From an uncultured Verrucomicrobia subdivision 3 bacterium (lineage in GTDB: Bacteria; Verrucomicrobiota; Verrucomicrobiia; Limisphaerales; UBA11358): 53,320 nt of DNA. Positions 1-9,755 of the stretch are shown in pieces. How positions within the stretch are numbered: position 1 is the first letter of the stretch; every line of letters starts with the position of its first letter. The DNA lies in NCBI GenBank assembly GCA_903827955.1, contig CAIKKJ010000171.1:1-53320 (forward strand), given 5' to 3'. The position numbers and the translations under genes are program-made. The notes beneath the pieces were generated by a model. It saw nothing but the letters and a program-made list of their open reading frames with translations, had not been told where the DNA came from and searched no databases.

Positions 1-1
1 C

Positions 2-2128
2 ACCGGCAAAGCATTTCCGAATGATCCTTGGGATCAATTGCGCGGCGCGGCTGGCGCGGTGTTCGGTTCCTGGATGAACGATCGCGCGTGCGTCTATCGC
101 CGCAAATACAACATCCCCACGGAATGGGGCACCGCCGTCAATGTCCAAGCGATGGTGTTCGGTAACACCGGCGAAGATTCCGGTTCCGGCGTGGCATTCA
201 CGCGTAACCCGGCCAACGGCACGAATGAATTCTACGGCGAATTCCTCATCAACGCGCAGGGCGAAGACGTAGTCGCTGGCGTTCGCACGCCCGAACCCGT
301 GTCGAAGCTCAAGGCGCAGATGCCCAAGAGCTACGCGGAACTCATGGCCGTCCGCAAGACGCTGGAAAGCCATTTCAAAGATGTCCAAGACATTGAATTC
401 ACTGTCCAGAGCGGCAAGCTGTTCATGCTCCAGACGCGTAACGGCAAGCGCACCGCCGCTGCCGGTTTGAAATTCGCCGCTGACATGGTGAAGGAAAAAT
501 TAATCGATTGGGAAACGGCCATCATGCGCAACCCGGCCGATCAGCTCGAACAATTGCTCGCGCCGATCTTCGACTTGAGCGAAGTCAAGAAGGCCAAAGT
601 CATCGCCACCGGTCTTCCGGCTGGTCCTGGTGCGGCTACTGGCAAAATCTATTTCAACGCCGAACGTGCCGTTGAAGCGGAAAAGAAGGGCGAAAAAGTT
701 CTCCTTGTTCGCGTCGAAACTTCCCCGGAAGATTTGCGCGGTATGATCGCGGCGGAAGGCATTCTCACCGCTCGCGGTGGTGTCTCCTCCCACGCCGCGC
801 TCGTCGCTCGTCAGATGGGTAAAGTCTGCGTCTGCGGCGCTGCTGGCGTCGTGATCGATTACGACAAGAAGACGACCACGATTGACGGTCACACCTTCGG
901 CGAAGGCGACTTCCTCTCCATTGACGGCACCTCCGGCCTCGTTTACGCGGGCCAGATCAAAACGGCTCCGTCCGAAATCATCACCGGCCTCTTGAACAAC
1001 GACAAGGTTGCGCAGAAGACCGAGAAATATAAGAACTACGTCCAGCTCATGGCGTGGTGCGCGAAAGCCACCAAGCTGCAAGTCCGCACCAACGCCGATA
1101 CGCCGGAGCAGACCGAGCAGGCCATCGCCTTTGGCGCGGTCGGCATCGGTCTCACCCGCACGGAACACATGTTCTTCGAAGGCGACCGTATCGACGCGAT
1201 GCGCGAAATGATTCTCGCGGACAATCTCCAGGACCGCGAAACCGCGCTTGCGAAATTGCTCCCGTATCAACGCGAAGACTTCTTCGGCATCTTCAAGGCT
1301 CTGAAAGGTTATCCTGCGACCATCCGTTTCCTCGATCCGCCGCTCCACGAGTTCCTCCCGAACTCCAAGGAAGCGCAGATGGATCTGGCCCGGAAGCTCA
1401 ACGTTCCGGTGGAAAAAATCATGGCGCGCGTTCACGAGTTGCATGAGTTCAATCCGATGCTCGGTTTCCGTGGCTGCCGCCTCGGCATCAAGTATCCGGA
1501 AATCACCCGCATGCAGGCCCGCGCCGTGCTCGAAGCCGCGGCCGATGCGACCAAGAAAGGTTTCAAAGCCAAGCCCGAGATCATGATCCCGCTCGTCGGC
1601 TTCAAGAAGGAACTCGACCTCCAGGTCGCGATTGTTCACGAAGTCGCTGCCCTCGTGCAGAAGGAAAAGAAAGTGAAAATTTCTTACTCCGTCGGCACGA
1701 TGATTGAAATTCCTCGTGGCGCGTTGACCGCTGACGAGATCGCGCAGACCGCTGAATTCTTCAGCTTCGGCACGAACGACCTCACGCAGACCTGCTTGGG
1801 CATGAGCCGCGACGACTCCGGTTCGTTCCTCGGTGCTTACACCGAGAATGAAATCGTGAAGAAAAATCCGTTCGCCTCGATTGACCAGACTGGCGTCGGT
1901 CAGCTGATCCAAATCGCGGCGGAGAAGGGCAACAAGACCCGCCCTGGCATCAAGCTCGGTATCTGCGGCGAACACGGTGGCGATCCCGATTCCGTGAAGT
2001 TCTGCCATCGCGTCGGTTTGACCTACGTGAGTTGCTCGCCGTATCGCGTGCCGGTGGCACGTCTTGCTGCTGCGCAAGCCGCCATCGAAGAGAAGCGCGC
2101 GGCTGCGAAGTCAGCCAAGAAGAAATAA
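2..2128 (+). CDS. ppdK: Pyruvate, phosphate dikinase (N-terminus truncated by window edge)
   Basis: Frame is open from base 2 ([29 protein letters not shown]...). Motifs: [22 protein letters not shown] (phosphohistidine domain), [36 protein letters not shown]. Confidence 0.97.
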   Translation, partial: TGKAFPNDPWDQLRGAAGAVFGSWMNDRACVYRRKYNIPTEWGTAVNVQAMVFGNTGEDSGSGVAFTRNPANGTNEFYGEFLINAQGEDVVAGVRTPEPVSKLKAQMPKSYAELMAVRKTLESHFKDVQDIEFTVQSGKLFMLQTRNGKRTAAAGLKFAADMVKEKLIDWETAIMRNPADQLEQLLAPIFDLSEVKKAKVIATGLPAGPGAATGKIYFNAERAVEAEKKGEKVLLVRVETSPEDLRGMIAAEGILTARGGVSSHAALVARQMGKVCVCGAAGVVIDYDKKTTTIDGHTFGEGDFLSIDGTSGLVYAGQIKTAPSEIITGLLNNDKVAQKTEKYKNYVQLMAWCAKATKLQVRTNADTPEQTEQAIAFGAVGIGLTRTEHMFFEGDRIDAMREMILADNLQDRETALAKLLPYQREDFFGIFKALKGYPATIRFLDPPLHEFLPNSKEAQMDLARKLNVPVEKIMARVHELHEFNPMLGFRGCRLGIKYPEITRMQARAVLEAAADATKKGFKAKPEIMIPLVGFKKELDLQVAIVHEVAALVQKEKKVKISYSVGTMIEIPRGALTADEIAQTAEFFSFGTNDLTQTCLGMSRDDSGSFLGAYTENEIVKKNPFASIDQTGVGQLIQIAAEKGNKTRPGIKLGICGEHGGDPDSVKFCHRVGLTYVSCSPYRVPVARLAAAQAAIEEKRAAAKSAKKK

Positions 2129-2145
2129 TTCACTTCTGACAATTC

Positions 2146-2182
2146 AAACGCCGCTCCGGGAAACTGGAGCGGCGTTTTGTTT
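2146..2182 (+). terminator. Rho-independent terminator after ppdK
   Basis: 11-bp stem AACGCCGCTCC / GGAGCGGCGTT followed by TTGTTTT. Confidence 0.88.
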
Positions 2183-2224
2183 TACACTTGCCGCAATAAT
2201 TCCGGCGCGGATACTGGGCGCACG

Positions 2225-2704
2225 ATGGAAGCGCTTTATGATTTCAAGACAACCACGTTGCTGGGCGAACCGGCCAATCTCGCTCACTATCGCGGTAAGG
2301 TGACACTTGTGGTGAACCTCGCGAGCCAATGTGGCTACACGCCGCAATATGCCGGCTTGGAAAAATTGCATCGCGAGCTGGCGGGGCAGGGGTTCGCGGT
2401 GCTGGGTTTTCCGAGCAACGATTTTGGCGCGCAGGAGCCGGGCACAGCGGAAGAGATCGCGAGTTTTTGCAAACTGAATTACGACGTGACGTTTCCGCTG
2501 TTCAAAAAACTCTGCACGCAGCCGGGGCTGGAGCAGTCGCCGATTTACCAATTTCTTGGCAAGTCGGGCAATTTGCCGGACTGGAATTTCAGCAAGTATC
2601 TCATCGGTAAAGACGGCGTGGTGCGCAGGTTTTTTTCGGGCGAAGTTGCGCCGGACGCGCCGGAGTTGCGGCAAGCGATTAAAGCGGCTTTGGCGGAGAA
2701 ATAA
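2225..2704 (+). CDS. Glutathione peroxidase (Cys type)
   Basis: VNLASQCGYTPQYAGLEKLHREL, GFPSNDFGAQEPGT, WNFSKYLIGKDG; internal ATG at 2225 preferred over the ORF-track start at 2177. Confidence 0.92.
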   Translation: MEALYDFKTTTLLGEPANLAHYRGKVTLVVNLASQCGYTPQYAGLEKLHRELAGQGFAVLGFPSNDFGAQEPGTAEEIASFCKLNYDVTFPLFKKLCTQPGLEQSPIYQFLGKSGNLPDWNFSKYLIGKDGVVRRFFSGEVAPDAPELRQAIKAALAEK

Positions 2705-2722
2705 TTTTATAGCTATGCGTCC

Positions 2723-3763
2723 ATGAATTTTTCCACGCCAACTACGCCATCACTTTCACTCGATGTATATTGGCCGATGATGCAAAGCGCCGCGCTCATC
2801 GCGGCGGGCGAACTCGGAGTCTTCGTGGCGTTGGGTAAAGGCCCGTTGCTCGTGGAAGAAATCGCGGCGCGCATTAGCGCGTCGGTGAACGGCACGGCGA
2901 AACTGTGCGCGGTGCTGTTGCAAACGGGTTATCTGGAACTCACGTCCGAAAATAAATTTCGTAACAGTCCACACGCCCAGGCGTGGCTATCGCAAACGGG
3001 GGCGCAGGATTTGAACAGTGAGCTGCGCTGGTTCGCGCTGGCGTGGCAGTTGATGGGCGGATTACGCGACGCGGTGGTCAATGGCCAGCCCAAGACGGTG
3101 CTGTGGGATTTGATGCAAACGAATCCGGCGATGGGGCCGACCTTCGCGGCGTTTATGAAAGATCACGCGGCCACGGTGGTGAACGATGTGCAACGCGCGG
3201 TGAAATTGCCCGCTGATGCGAAGACGTTACTCGATGTCGGCGGCTCGCATGGCTTGCACGCCGCTGCGTTTTGTCGGCGTTTTCCGGAATTGCATGCAGT
3301 CATTTATGATCTGCCGGTTTCACTAACGAATACGCGCGACTTGATCGCGGGTTGGGGATTGAGCGAACGCCTTCGCTGCGTCGCGGGCAACATCGTGAAC
3401 GATGCCATCACCGGCACATTCGATGTCATCACTTATTTTCTCGTGGCGCACAACCAGACGGACGCGGACAACGCGCGCATCATTCAGAAGCTGGCGGCGG
3501 CGTTGAATCCCGGCGGCGTGATGTTCGTGTATGAATATGTCCGCGAGTCGGCAGCGCGCTACACGGTTTCCAGCACGGAAGCATTGGCGTCGGCGTTTGA
3601 TCTCACGTTGCTGGTCGAGACGGGCACATGCCTCCACACCGCCGAACGCATTAACGCCTGGCTGCTCGCCGCGGGGCTGGGCCACCTCCAGCGCACCGAT
3701 CTCCAGCCGATTGAAAAAGGTTCCATTTTCAGCGCGCAGAAGTTGCAATCGCCGTCACCGTAA
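2723..3763 (+). CDS. SAM-dependent O-methyltransferase (acetylserotonin/hydroxyneurosporene methyltransferase-like, winged-helix dimerisation domain)
   Basis: TLLDVGGSHGLHAAAFCRRFPELHAVIYDLPVS SAM-binding motif; AALNPGGVMFVYEYV. Confidence 0.85.
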   Translation: MNFSTPTTPSLSLDVYWPMMQSAALIAAGELGVFVALGKGPLLVEEIAARISASVNGTAKLCAVLLQTGYLELTSENKFRNSPHAQAWLSQTGAQDLNSELRWFALAWQLMGGLRDAVVNGQPKTVLWDLMQTNPAMGPTFAAFMKDHAATVVNDVQRAVKLPADAKTLLDVGGSHGLHAAAFCRRFPELHAVIYDLPVSLTNTRDLIAGWGLSERLRCVAGNIVNDAITGTFDVITYFLVAHNQTDADNARIIQKLAAALNPGGVMFVYEYVRESAARYTVSSTEALASAFDLTLLVETGTCLHTAERINAWLLAAGLGHLQRTDLQPIEKGSIFSAQKLQSPSP

Positions 3764-3800
3764 ATCCTGACCAAGCTGGCAAAGCTTTTTCGCTTCGGCT

Positions 3801-5810
3801 TTGAAATGTATTTGCCTACTGTTTCTACCGATGGCTATGAATACGAAACCTACAAAAAGACTTCATTGTTTTCTGTTTGCGTCGATGGTGCTTTGCCTTG
3901 CCTCCAGCACGCCGGCGGCGGATAAAATTTCGGAAGTGGCGAGTGCGGTGAAGCCGACGATTGCGCCGCCGACCGCGTGGGTCAAACCGCAGATGTTTGA
4001 CCGACGCACGTTGGTGAACCGTCCAGAGGGCGTGGTGGATCAGCACTGGCTTTTGCTCGAACGGCAGATAGATGTGGCGGCTAACGAGACGTTTATTCAC
4101 TGCGCTCGTCAAATTCTGACGGTGGCCGGCGTGCAAAATGGTTCGGATTTGAAGATTGATTTCAATCCGAGTTTTCAGGCGTTGACGTTGCACTGGGTGC
4201 GGGTGTGGCGCGGCACGAATCATCTGGACCGGCTGGCGGCGGACAAAATTCGCGTGGTGCGGCAGGAGCGCGATCTGGAGCAGCAGCAAATTCTCAACGG
4301 CGAACAGACAGCGATGCTGGTGCTGGACGATGTGCGGGTGGGTGATGTTGTAGATTATGCGTATTCGCTCAAGGGGGCGAACCCGGTCTTCGCCGGAAAA
4401 TTTTCAACCAGTCTGTCGTTGCAGTCGGCGGTGCCGGTGGAGCGGTTGGTGGCGCGGATGTTGTTGCCCGCACAACGACGGTTTTTCCCCAAGACGCACG
4501 GCGGTGCGGCTGAGCCGAGAATCACCACGCAGACCAACGTTATTGAATGTGCTTGGGATTTGCGCAGTGTTCCCGCGACGCGGTCAGAGGATGCCGTGCC
4601 GGTGTGGTTCGATCCGGAGCCGTGGGTGCAACTGAGCGAGTTCAAAAGCTGGACGGAAGTGAACCAGTGGGCGCTGACGCTGTTTGAAAACAAATCCGCG
4701 CTGACGCCGGAGCTCGCGCAAAAAATTGCGGGCTGGAAACAGTTGCCCGACCGAGAGCAACAGGTGCTGGCGGCGCTGCGTTTCGTGCAGGATGAAGTCC
4801 GGTATTTCGGAATTGAAATCGGCGTGAGTTCAGAAAAGCCAGCGGACCCGGCGGCGGTTTTGACCCGCCGCTTCGGCGATTGCAAAGACAAGTCGCTGCT
4901 ATTTGTGACGCTGCTGCGCGGGTTAGGGATCGAGGCGTATCCGGTGCTGGTGAACACGCAGGCGCGGCAGACGATTGATGACTGGCTGCCGGCGGCGAAT
5001 ATTTTCGACCATTGCATTGCGGTGGTTTTGCTCAACGGCCAAATGTGGTGGCTAGACCCGACGGCGGGTTATCAACGCGGTCCGCTGGCGGCGCATTATC
5101 TGCCAGCCTACGGACGCGGCTTGGTGATTGCGCCCAAGACCACGGGACTGACGCCCATTCCGCAAACCACGGGACTGCCGTTGACAGTGACAACGGAATA
5201 TTTTGACCTCGGCAAAAAATCAGGCGTGTCTGATTTGAAAGTCGTTACGGTGGCGGAAGGTCGTGACGCGGAAAGTCTGCGAGCGATGTTTGCCGACATG
5301 AAGCGTGGCGACATCGAGAAAAATTATACGCACTTTTATGCCGAGTCGTATCCCGGCACGCAGATGTCCGCGCCGATGGAGGTGCAGGACGACGAGGCGC
5401 AAAACCGTTTTCAATTCACGGAGCACTACACGATTGACCAGGTCTGGGTGAGGTCCGACAACGACGGAAAACTCCGCTGCAACTTTTATCCTGTTTCCTT
5501 TTCCTCGCTGATCAAGAAGCCAGTGGACGCGCGGCGGAAATTCCCGCTGGCCGTGGCTTTCCCGCAGCACCAAATTTTGCGGACGGAAATAACTGTTCCC
5601 GTGAGCTTCGACTATGCGAAGGAAAACAAAAACGTCAACGACCCCGCGTTTGCTTTCGCCAAACAAAGCAAGCACATCGGCAGAAAACTCATTCTGGAAT
5701 ATGGCTACCAGTCGCTGGCCGATTTTGTTCCGGCGGCGCGGACGGATGAATACCTTCAAAACCTCGACCAGATTTCCAAAAGTTTTGGTGATGGTTTTGT
5801 GTGGCGATAA
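3801..5810 (+). CDS. DUF3857 / transglutaminase-like domain secreted protein
   Basis: Signal-like N-terminus; VRYFGIEIGVSSEKPADPAAVLTRRFGDCKDKSLLFVTLLRGLGIEAYPVLVNT; DHCIAVV catalytic-like His/Asp region. True start may be ~3831. Confidence 0.85.
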   Translation: MKCICLLFLPMAMNTKPTKRLHCFLFASMVLCLASSTPAADKISEVASAVKPTIAPPTAWVKPQMFDRRTLVNRPEGVVDQHWLLLERQIDVAANETFIHCARQILTVAGVQNGSDLKIDFNPSFQALTLHWVRVWRGTNHLDRLAADKIRVVRQERDLEQQQILNGEQTAMLVLDDVRVGDVVDYAYSLKGANPVFAGKFSTSLSLQSAVPVERLVARMLLPAQRRFFPKTHGGAAEPRITTQTNVIECAWDLRSVPATRSEDAVPVWFDPEPWVQLSEFKSWTEVNQWALTLFENKSALTPELAQKIAGWKQLPDREQQVLAALRFVQDEVRYFGIEIGVSSEKPADPAAVLTRRFGDCKDKSLLFVTLLRGLGIEAYPVLVNTQARQTIDDWLPAANIFDHCIAVVLLNGQMWWLDPTAGYQRGPLAAHYLPAYGRGLVIAPKTTGLTPIPQTTGLPLTVTTEYFDLGKKSGVSDLKVVTVAEGRDAESLRAMFADMKRGDIEKNYTHFYAESYPGTQMSAPMEVQDDEAQNRFQFTEHYTIDQVWVRSDNDGKLRCNFYPVSFSSLIKKPVDARRKFPLAVAFPQHQILRTEITVPVSFDYAKENKNVNDPAFAFAKQSKHIGRKLILEYGYQSLADFVPAARTDEYLQNLDQISKSFGDGFVWR

Positions 5811-5828
5811 AACCGCAAATAAAAAAAA

Positions 5829-5860
5829 CGCCCAAAAAAATGCGGGCGGCTTTGGTTTTG
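5829..5860. terminator. Possible convergent terminator hairpin
   Basis: CGCCC...GGGCG short stem between A-rich and T-rich stretches, between convergent genes. Confidence 0.45.
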
Positions 5861-5870
5861 TGCGAAGAAA

Positions 5871-6929
5871 TTATTTCATCTGCGAGAGAATCTGATCCGT
5901 GATGGCTTTCACCGCCGCTTCCGCTTCGGCGTCGAGGCCTATGGTCGGTTCGCCGGATGGCGGAGTCTGGCAGGTCGCGCCGGGACGCCATTCGCCGCTG
6001 TCGCAGAGTTCGCATTCCTTCATGCCGATGCGCGGATCCACAAAGCCTAGGCTCTGCTTGATGTTCATGATTTCTTTCATCTGCGGTCCGGTAAACGTAT
6101 TGATAGGTTTGCCGAGTTGGCCGGCGACGACAATCGTGCGGCAATACGCCTCGATGATTTCCATGCGCCAGTAGGCTTCTTCGATGTTGTTGTGGCTCCA
6201 GGTCACCACGCCGTGATTAGACATGAGGATGGTGTTGTAATCATCAGTCAGATCGGCAACGAGCTTGCCCATGTCGGGCGAACCGGGGGTGCGATACGGC
6301 GCGACGCCGACGGAACAAAAAACTTCATACTCCGGCAGCATACACGTCGGCGGCGCCTGGCCGACGACTGCAAACGCCGTGGCGTAAGGCGGATGACAAT
6401 GGCATGTAGCGACAGCCTTTGGCTGCTTTTTCATCATCTGCAAGTGCATCAAGATTTCGCTCGTGCGTTTTTTCGTGCCGCAAATTTGGTTGCCTTCAAA
6501 ATCCACGAGGCACATGTCCGACGGCTTAAGCGAACCTTTACTGACGAGCGTGGGCGTGCAAATGGCGATGTCTTCGCCGACGCGGATGGCCATGTTGCCG
6601 CCGTTGCCGTCCACATAGGCGCGCTTCCAGAGGCGATGGCCCATCTCGCAGATTTGCTCCTTCAAGCTGTGCGCGTAAGGCGAATTGAAAAACGCCTCCA
6701 GTTCCGACCTCGGTGATTTGGAATTTAATTTCTTGGCCGGCGGAGAAAATTTGTCTGCGCTGGCGGGTGCGGCGGCGTTGCCGGTGGCGATGGCGCGTAG
6801 GCCATCGGTTTCAATGTCTTGCAACATCTCGCGCGCCGAGGGCGTGACGATGGCATCGACGGGGATGCTGACGCCCTTGCCGCTGCTGATCATTTCCTGA
6901 ATGTCACGGACGCTGATAACTTGGCTCAT
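5871..6929 (-). CDS. Class II aldolase/adducin family (fuculose/rhamnulose-phosphate aldolase-like), BMC cargo
   Basis: GNGGNMAIRVGEDIAICTPT, ATCHCHPPYATAF, LMSNHGVVTW zinc-His pattern; N-terminal ISVRDIQEMISSGKGVSIPVDAIVTPSAREML and C-terminal amphipathic helix EAEAAVKAITDQILSQMK. Confidence 0.92.
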   Translation of the reverse strand: MSQVISVRDIQEMISSGKGVSIPVDAIVTPSAREMLQDIETDGLRAIATGNAAAPASADKFSPPAKKLNSKSPRSELEAFFNSPYAHSLKEQICEMGHRLWKRAYVDGNGGNMAIRVGEDIAICTPTLVSKGSLKPSDMCLVDFEGNQICGTKKRTSEILMHLQMMKKQPKAVATCHCHPPYATAFAVVGQAPPTCMLPEYEVFCSVGVAPYRTPGSPDMGKLVADLTDDYNTILMSNHGVVTWSHNNIEEAYWRMEIIEAYCRTIVVAGQLGKPINTFTGPQMKEIMNIKQSLGFVDPRIGMKECELCDSGEWRPGATCQTPPSGEPTIGLDAEAEAAVKAITDQILSQMK

Positions 6930-6945
6930 AAAAATTTAATTCAAC

Positions 6946-7251
6946 TCAACCCTTCCACGGGCTGTAAAACATTTCGTCCACCAACGCGGCGTTGATCGCG
7001 TCAATTGGCGGCGATACCTCGAATGGCTGCGCTGCCTCCGCGCCTTCTTCGTATCCGATCACATCGCCCACGCCGCCACCGAGATTGTCATAGACAACCA
7101 GACTCGGATCGGTGCCCATGCTCGGCTGGGCATTGATGCCTTTCGCAAACTGTTCGCGGTTAAATGGACTGACCACCAAAAAACGTCCGCCCTTCAGCAA
7201 GTCCACCGACTTGCTCAATGTAACGCGACCGATGACAGTTCCGAGTTTCAA
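6946..7251 (-). CDS. BMC-P pentameric shell vertex protein (EutN/CcmL family)
   Basis: MKLGTVIGRVTLSKSVDLLKGGRFLVV...DNLGGGVGDVIGYEEG; overlaps upstream gene by ATGA. Confidence 0.93.
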   Translation of the reverse strand: MKLGTVIGRVTLSKSVDLLKGGRFLVVSPFNREQFAKGINAQPSMGTDPSLVVYDNLGGGVGDVIGYEEGAEAAQPFEVSPPIDAINAALVDEMFYSPWKG

Positions 7252-7526
7252 ATTCTTACTCCCGGTTCATGTTCATCCACGATGCCGGTGACGAGCCAGC
7301 GCACAGGACTTTTATCCACGCCCACCGCCTTGCGCGCCGCTTTGCCGTCCGACGAAATCACCACCTGCTGGTGCATCCCCGCGCCGTGCGAATCAATCGC
7401 GATGACCGGTGCGCCTTCCGGTTCGCCGCTCTTGCCGATCGGCTGGCAGATCACCAAACGCCACGCGTCATAACTCGGATGTTTCCGGGTCGCAACGATG
7501 TTGCCTTCGACGCGCGCGAGTAACAT
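7248..7526 (-). CDS. BMC-P pentameric shell vertex protein (EutN/CcmL family)
   Basis: MLLARVEGNIVATRKHPSYDAWRLVICQPI...VIAIDSHGAGMHQQVVISSDGKAAR...VTGIVDE. Confidence 0.94.
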   Translation of the reverse strand: MLLARVEGNIVATRKHPSYDAWRLVICQPIGKSGEPEGAPVIAIDSHGAGMHQQVVISSDGKAARKAVGVDKSPVRWLVTGIVDEHEPGVRI

Positions 7527-7529
7527 GGC

Positions 7530-9038
7530 TCAATAAATCCGCAGATTGTCCACCATCACGCAGCGGCGGACGCGCGTGAATGTGCGGGGATTCGTGATGC
7601 CTTCGCCCGTCGGCGTGGCGATTGAAAAACTCAAATATCCTTCGCCACCCAAGCCGAGGCCGGCGGCGGACGGTCCGTTCTTGACGAACAAAGTCGTGTC
7701 CAGCGCGCGCGCCATCGCGGTGATGTTTTCCACGTCGTGCGAGTGGATGATGGCGGTGTGCTTGTAATTGTGTTCGGATTGCAGCGAGCGTTCGATGCCT
7801 TCCTCGACACTCTTCACGCGCACGATGGGTAGCATCGGCATCATCTGTTCTTCCTGCACGAACGGGTGCATCGCATGCGTTTCGCCGAAAAGCAACTGCG
7901 TGCCCGCCGGAATGTTCACGCCCGCCGCCTGCGCGAGCACCGCCGGATCTTTGCCGATGAAATCTTTGTTGGTGTGAGCTTGCGCGCAACCACCGCCTTG
8001 ACCGGGCGTGATTGTGAAAGCAGCTTTCGTGAGTTTTTCCACCTGCGACGAATTCAGTTTCACCGCGCCATTCTCCGACATTTTTTGCATCAACTTGTCA
8101 GCGACGTGATCGAGAACAAAAACTTGTTTCTCACCGATGCACAAAAGGTTGTTATCAAACGACGCGCCGGAAATGATCGCCTTCGCCGCGCGCGTTGGGC
8201 AGCAAGTATCGTCAACAAACACAGGCGGATTACCCGGCCCGGCGCAGATGGCACGCTTGCCGGTTTGCATCGCCGCTTTCACGACCATCGGTCCGCCGGT
8301 GACAAGCAGCAGGCGGGTGTTTTCGTTTTTGCAGAGTGCGTTGAAGGAATCCAGCGATGGCTTCTCGATGATGCACGCGATGTTCTCGATGCCCGTCTCG
8401 CGGTAGATCGCTTCGTTGTAAGCGCGCACGGCAATCGCCGCGCAACGCGCCGCACTCGGATGCGCGTTGAACACCACGGAATTTCCCGCCGCGCAAATAT
8501 TCACGATGTTGCCGCTGAGCGTGGGAATGGAATGCGTGCTGGGAGTGATCGCACCAACGACACCGAACGGAGTAAATTCTTCCAGCGTGATGCCATGGTC
8601 GCCGCTGCGCGCATCGGGGCGAAGCCAGTCAACGCCGGGCACGAGCTTGATGATTTGCAGCTTCGCGATCTTGTGATCGAGGCGGCCAATCTTCGTTTCG
8701 TCAAATTCGATCTTGCCCCAAGCCTCGGCATTTTTCTCTGCGAGCGTCTTGACGATTTCCTCAATCTTGCGGCGTGCAGCAATTCCTTTTTGCTTCAATT
8801 GCAAAAATGATTCTTGTGCTGCCTCACACGCTTCCTCCGCCGTGGCGAACACGCCAAACTTGCCGCGCAACGCTGGTGCGGCGGAAACTTTCTTGGTGCT
8901 ACAGCCGCAGGAATCTGATTTCGGCGCTGGCGCAGACGGAGCAGGGGACGGCTTGGCAGTCGCGGTCGCCGTGCCACCGAGTTTGCCCAGCACTTCGGCC
9001 ACCACGTCACGGATTAAAGTTTCGTTCACGGCACTCAT
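7530..9038 (-). CDS. CoA-acylating aldehyde dehydrogenase (PduP/EutE-like) with N-terminal encapsulation-like helix
   Basis: N-terminus NETLIRDVVAEVLGKLG; VVGAITPSTHSIPTLSGNIVNICAAGNSVVFNAHPSA; SGASFDNNLLCIGEKQVFV; FVKNGPSAAGLGLGGEGYLSFSIATPTGEG. Confidence 0.96.
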   Translation of the reverse strand: MSAVNETLIRDVVAEVLGKLGGTATATAKPSPAPSAPAPKSDSCGCSTKKVSAAPALRGKFGVFATAEEACEAAQESFLQLKQKGIAARRKIEEIVKTLAEKNAEAWGKIEFDETKIGRLDHKIAKLQIIKLVPGVDWLRPDARSGDHGITLEEFTPFGVVGAITPSTHSIPTLSGNIVNICAAGNSVVFNAHPSAARCAAIAVRAYNEAIYRETGIENIACIIEKPSLDSFNALCKNENTRLLLVTGGPMVVKAAMQTGKRAICAGPGNPPVFVDDTCCPTRAAKAIISGASFDNNLLCIGEKQVFVLDHVADKLMQKMSENGAVKLNSSQVEKLTKAAFTITPGQGGGCAQAHTNKDFIGKDPAVLAQAAGVNIPAGTQLLFGETHAMHPFVQEEQMMPMLPIVRVKSVEEGIERSLQSEHNYKHTAIIHSHDVENITAMARALDTTLFVKNGPSAAGLGLGGEGYLSFSIATPTGEGITNPRTFTRVRRCVMVDNLRIY

Positions 9039-9045
9039 ATTTCAA

Positions 9046-9360
9046 TTAACGCACTTTTGCACTGAAGATTTCTTTTCCAAAAACATCCACGCTGTCCACG
9101 AGGCCGATGATGACGGCGTCCACGGGCACGTCTTTCATTCCGGGCGCGAGGCGCGCGGAACTGCCTTGGCAAAACAAAACCAATTCGCCCTCGCCGGCAC
9201 CAAGCGCGTCCACCGCGACAATCGTGTTCGCGCCCGGACGAAACTTCGTCGGGTCTTTTTCATCCACGAGTTGTGGGCGGAGCAACAAGAGTTTGCGACC
9301 CGACATGTTCGGGTCTTTCTTGGTGGCTACCACCTGGCCTTCGACTTTGGCGAGGAACAT
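9046..9360 (-). CDS. BMC-P pentameric shell vertex protein (EutN/CcmL family)
   Basis: Internal start of ORF 9046..9579: MFLAKVEGQVVATKKDPNMSGRKLLLLRPQ...IVAVDALGAGEGELVLFCQGSSAR...IIGLVDSVDV. Confidence 0.94.
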   Translation of the reverse strand: MFLAKVEGQVVATKKDPNMSGRKLLLLRPQLVDEKDPTKFRPGANTIVAVDALGAGEGELVLFCQGSSARLAPGMKDVPVDAVIIGLVDSVDVFGKEIFSAKVR

Positions 9361-9369
9361 AATTTTATT

Positions 9370-9429
9370 GGTAGGGCAAAGCTGCGGCTTTGCCCAGATT
9401 TGAAGGCGGCGCGGCAGCACCGCCCTACC
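9370..9429. repeat. GGTAGGGC...GCCCTACC-bounded palindromic element with two internal hairpins
   Basis: Outer 8-bp inverted repeat; inner GGGCAAAG/CTTTGCCC and GGCGG/CCGCC hairpins. Lies in the intercistronic gap between a BMC-H and a BMC-P gene. Confidence 0.8.
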
Positions 9430-9433
9430 GAAA

Positions 9434-9715
9434 TTATTTCTTCTTGGGCAACACCGCTTCCACGTCGCTGTGCGGGCGGGCGATGACGTGCACGCTGACG
9501 ATCTCGCCTTTGATGGCTTTGATGGCCTGCGCGCCGGCATCGGTGGCGGCCTTGACGGCGGCGACATCGCCGACGACACACGCGGTGACGAGGGCGTTGC
9601 CGACCTGCGTCATCGGACCGACGAGTTCGACGTTGGCGGCTTTGAGCATGGCGTCCGTCCCCTCGACGAGGGCGACGAGTCCGCGCGTTTCGATCATTCC
9701 AATGGCTTGTGGCAT
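9434..9715 (-). CDS. BMC-H hexameric shell protein
   Basis: [33 protein letters not shown]...[17 protein letters not shown]...[16 protein letters not shown]. Confidence 0.97.
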   Translation of the reverse strand: MPQAIGMIETRGLVALVEGTDAMLKAANVELVGPMTQVGNALVTACVVGDVAAVKAATDAGAQAIKAIKGEIVSVHVIARPHSDVEAVLPKKK

Positions 9716-9755
9716 ATAATTACTTTTGGTTGTTGGTTGAGAGGTGTTGATAAAT

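Noticed and set aside
500-2077. 525-aa minus-strand ORF opposite ppdK
   Set aside because: Antisense shadow of a high-GC gene with strong codon bias; no recognisable motif, Arg/Glu/Asp-rich composition.
2225-2704. Selenocysteine glutathione peroxidase
   Set aside because: The active-site codon is TGT (Cys) in SQCGYTP, with no in-frame TGA.
7866-8810. 314-aa plus-strand ORF within the AldDH gene
   Set aside because: Antisense to a clearly coding aldehyde dehydrogenase; no motif.
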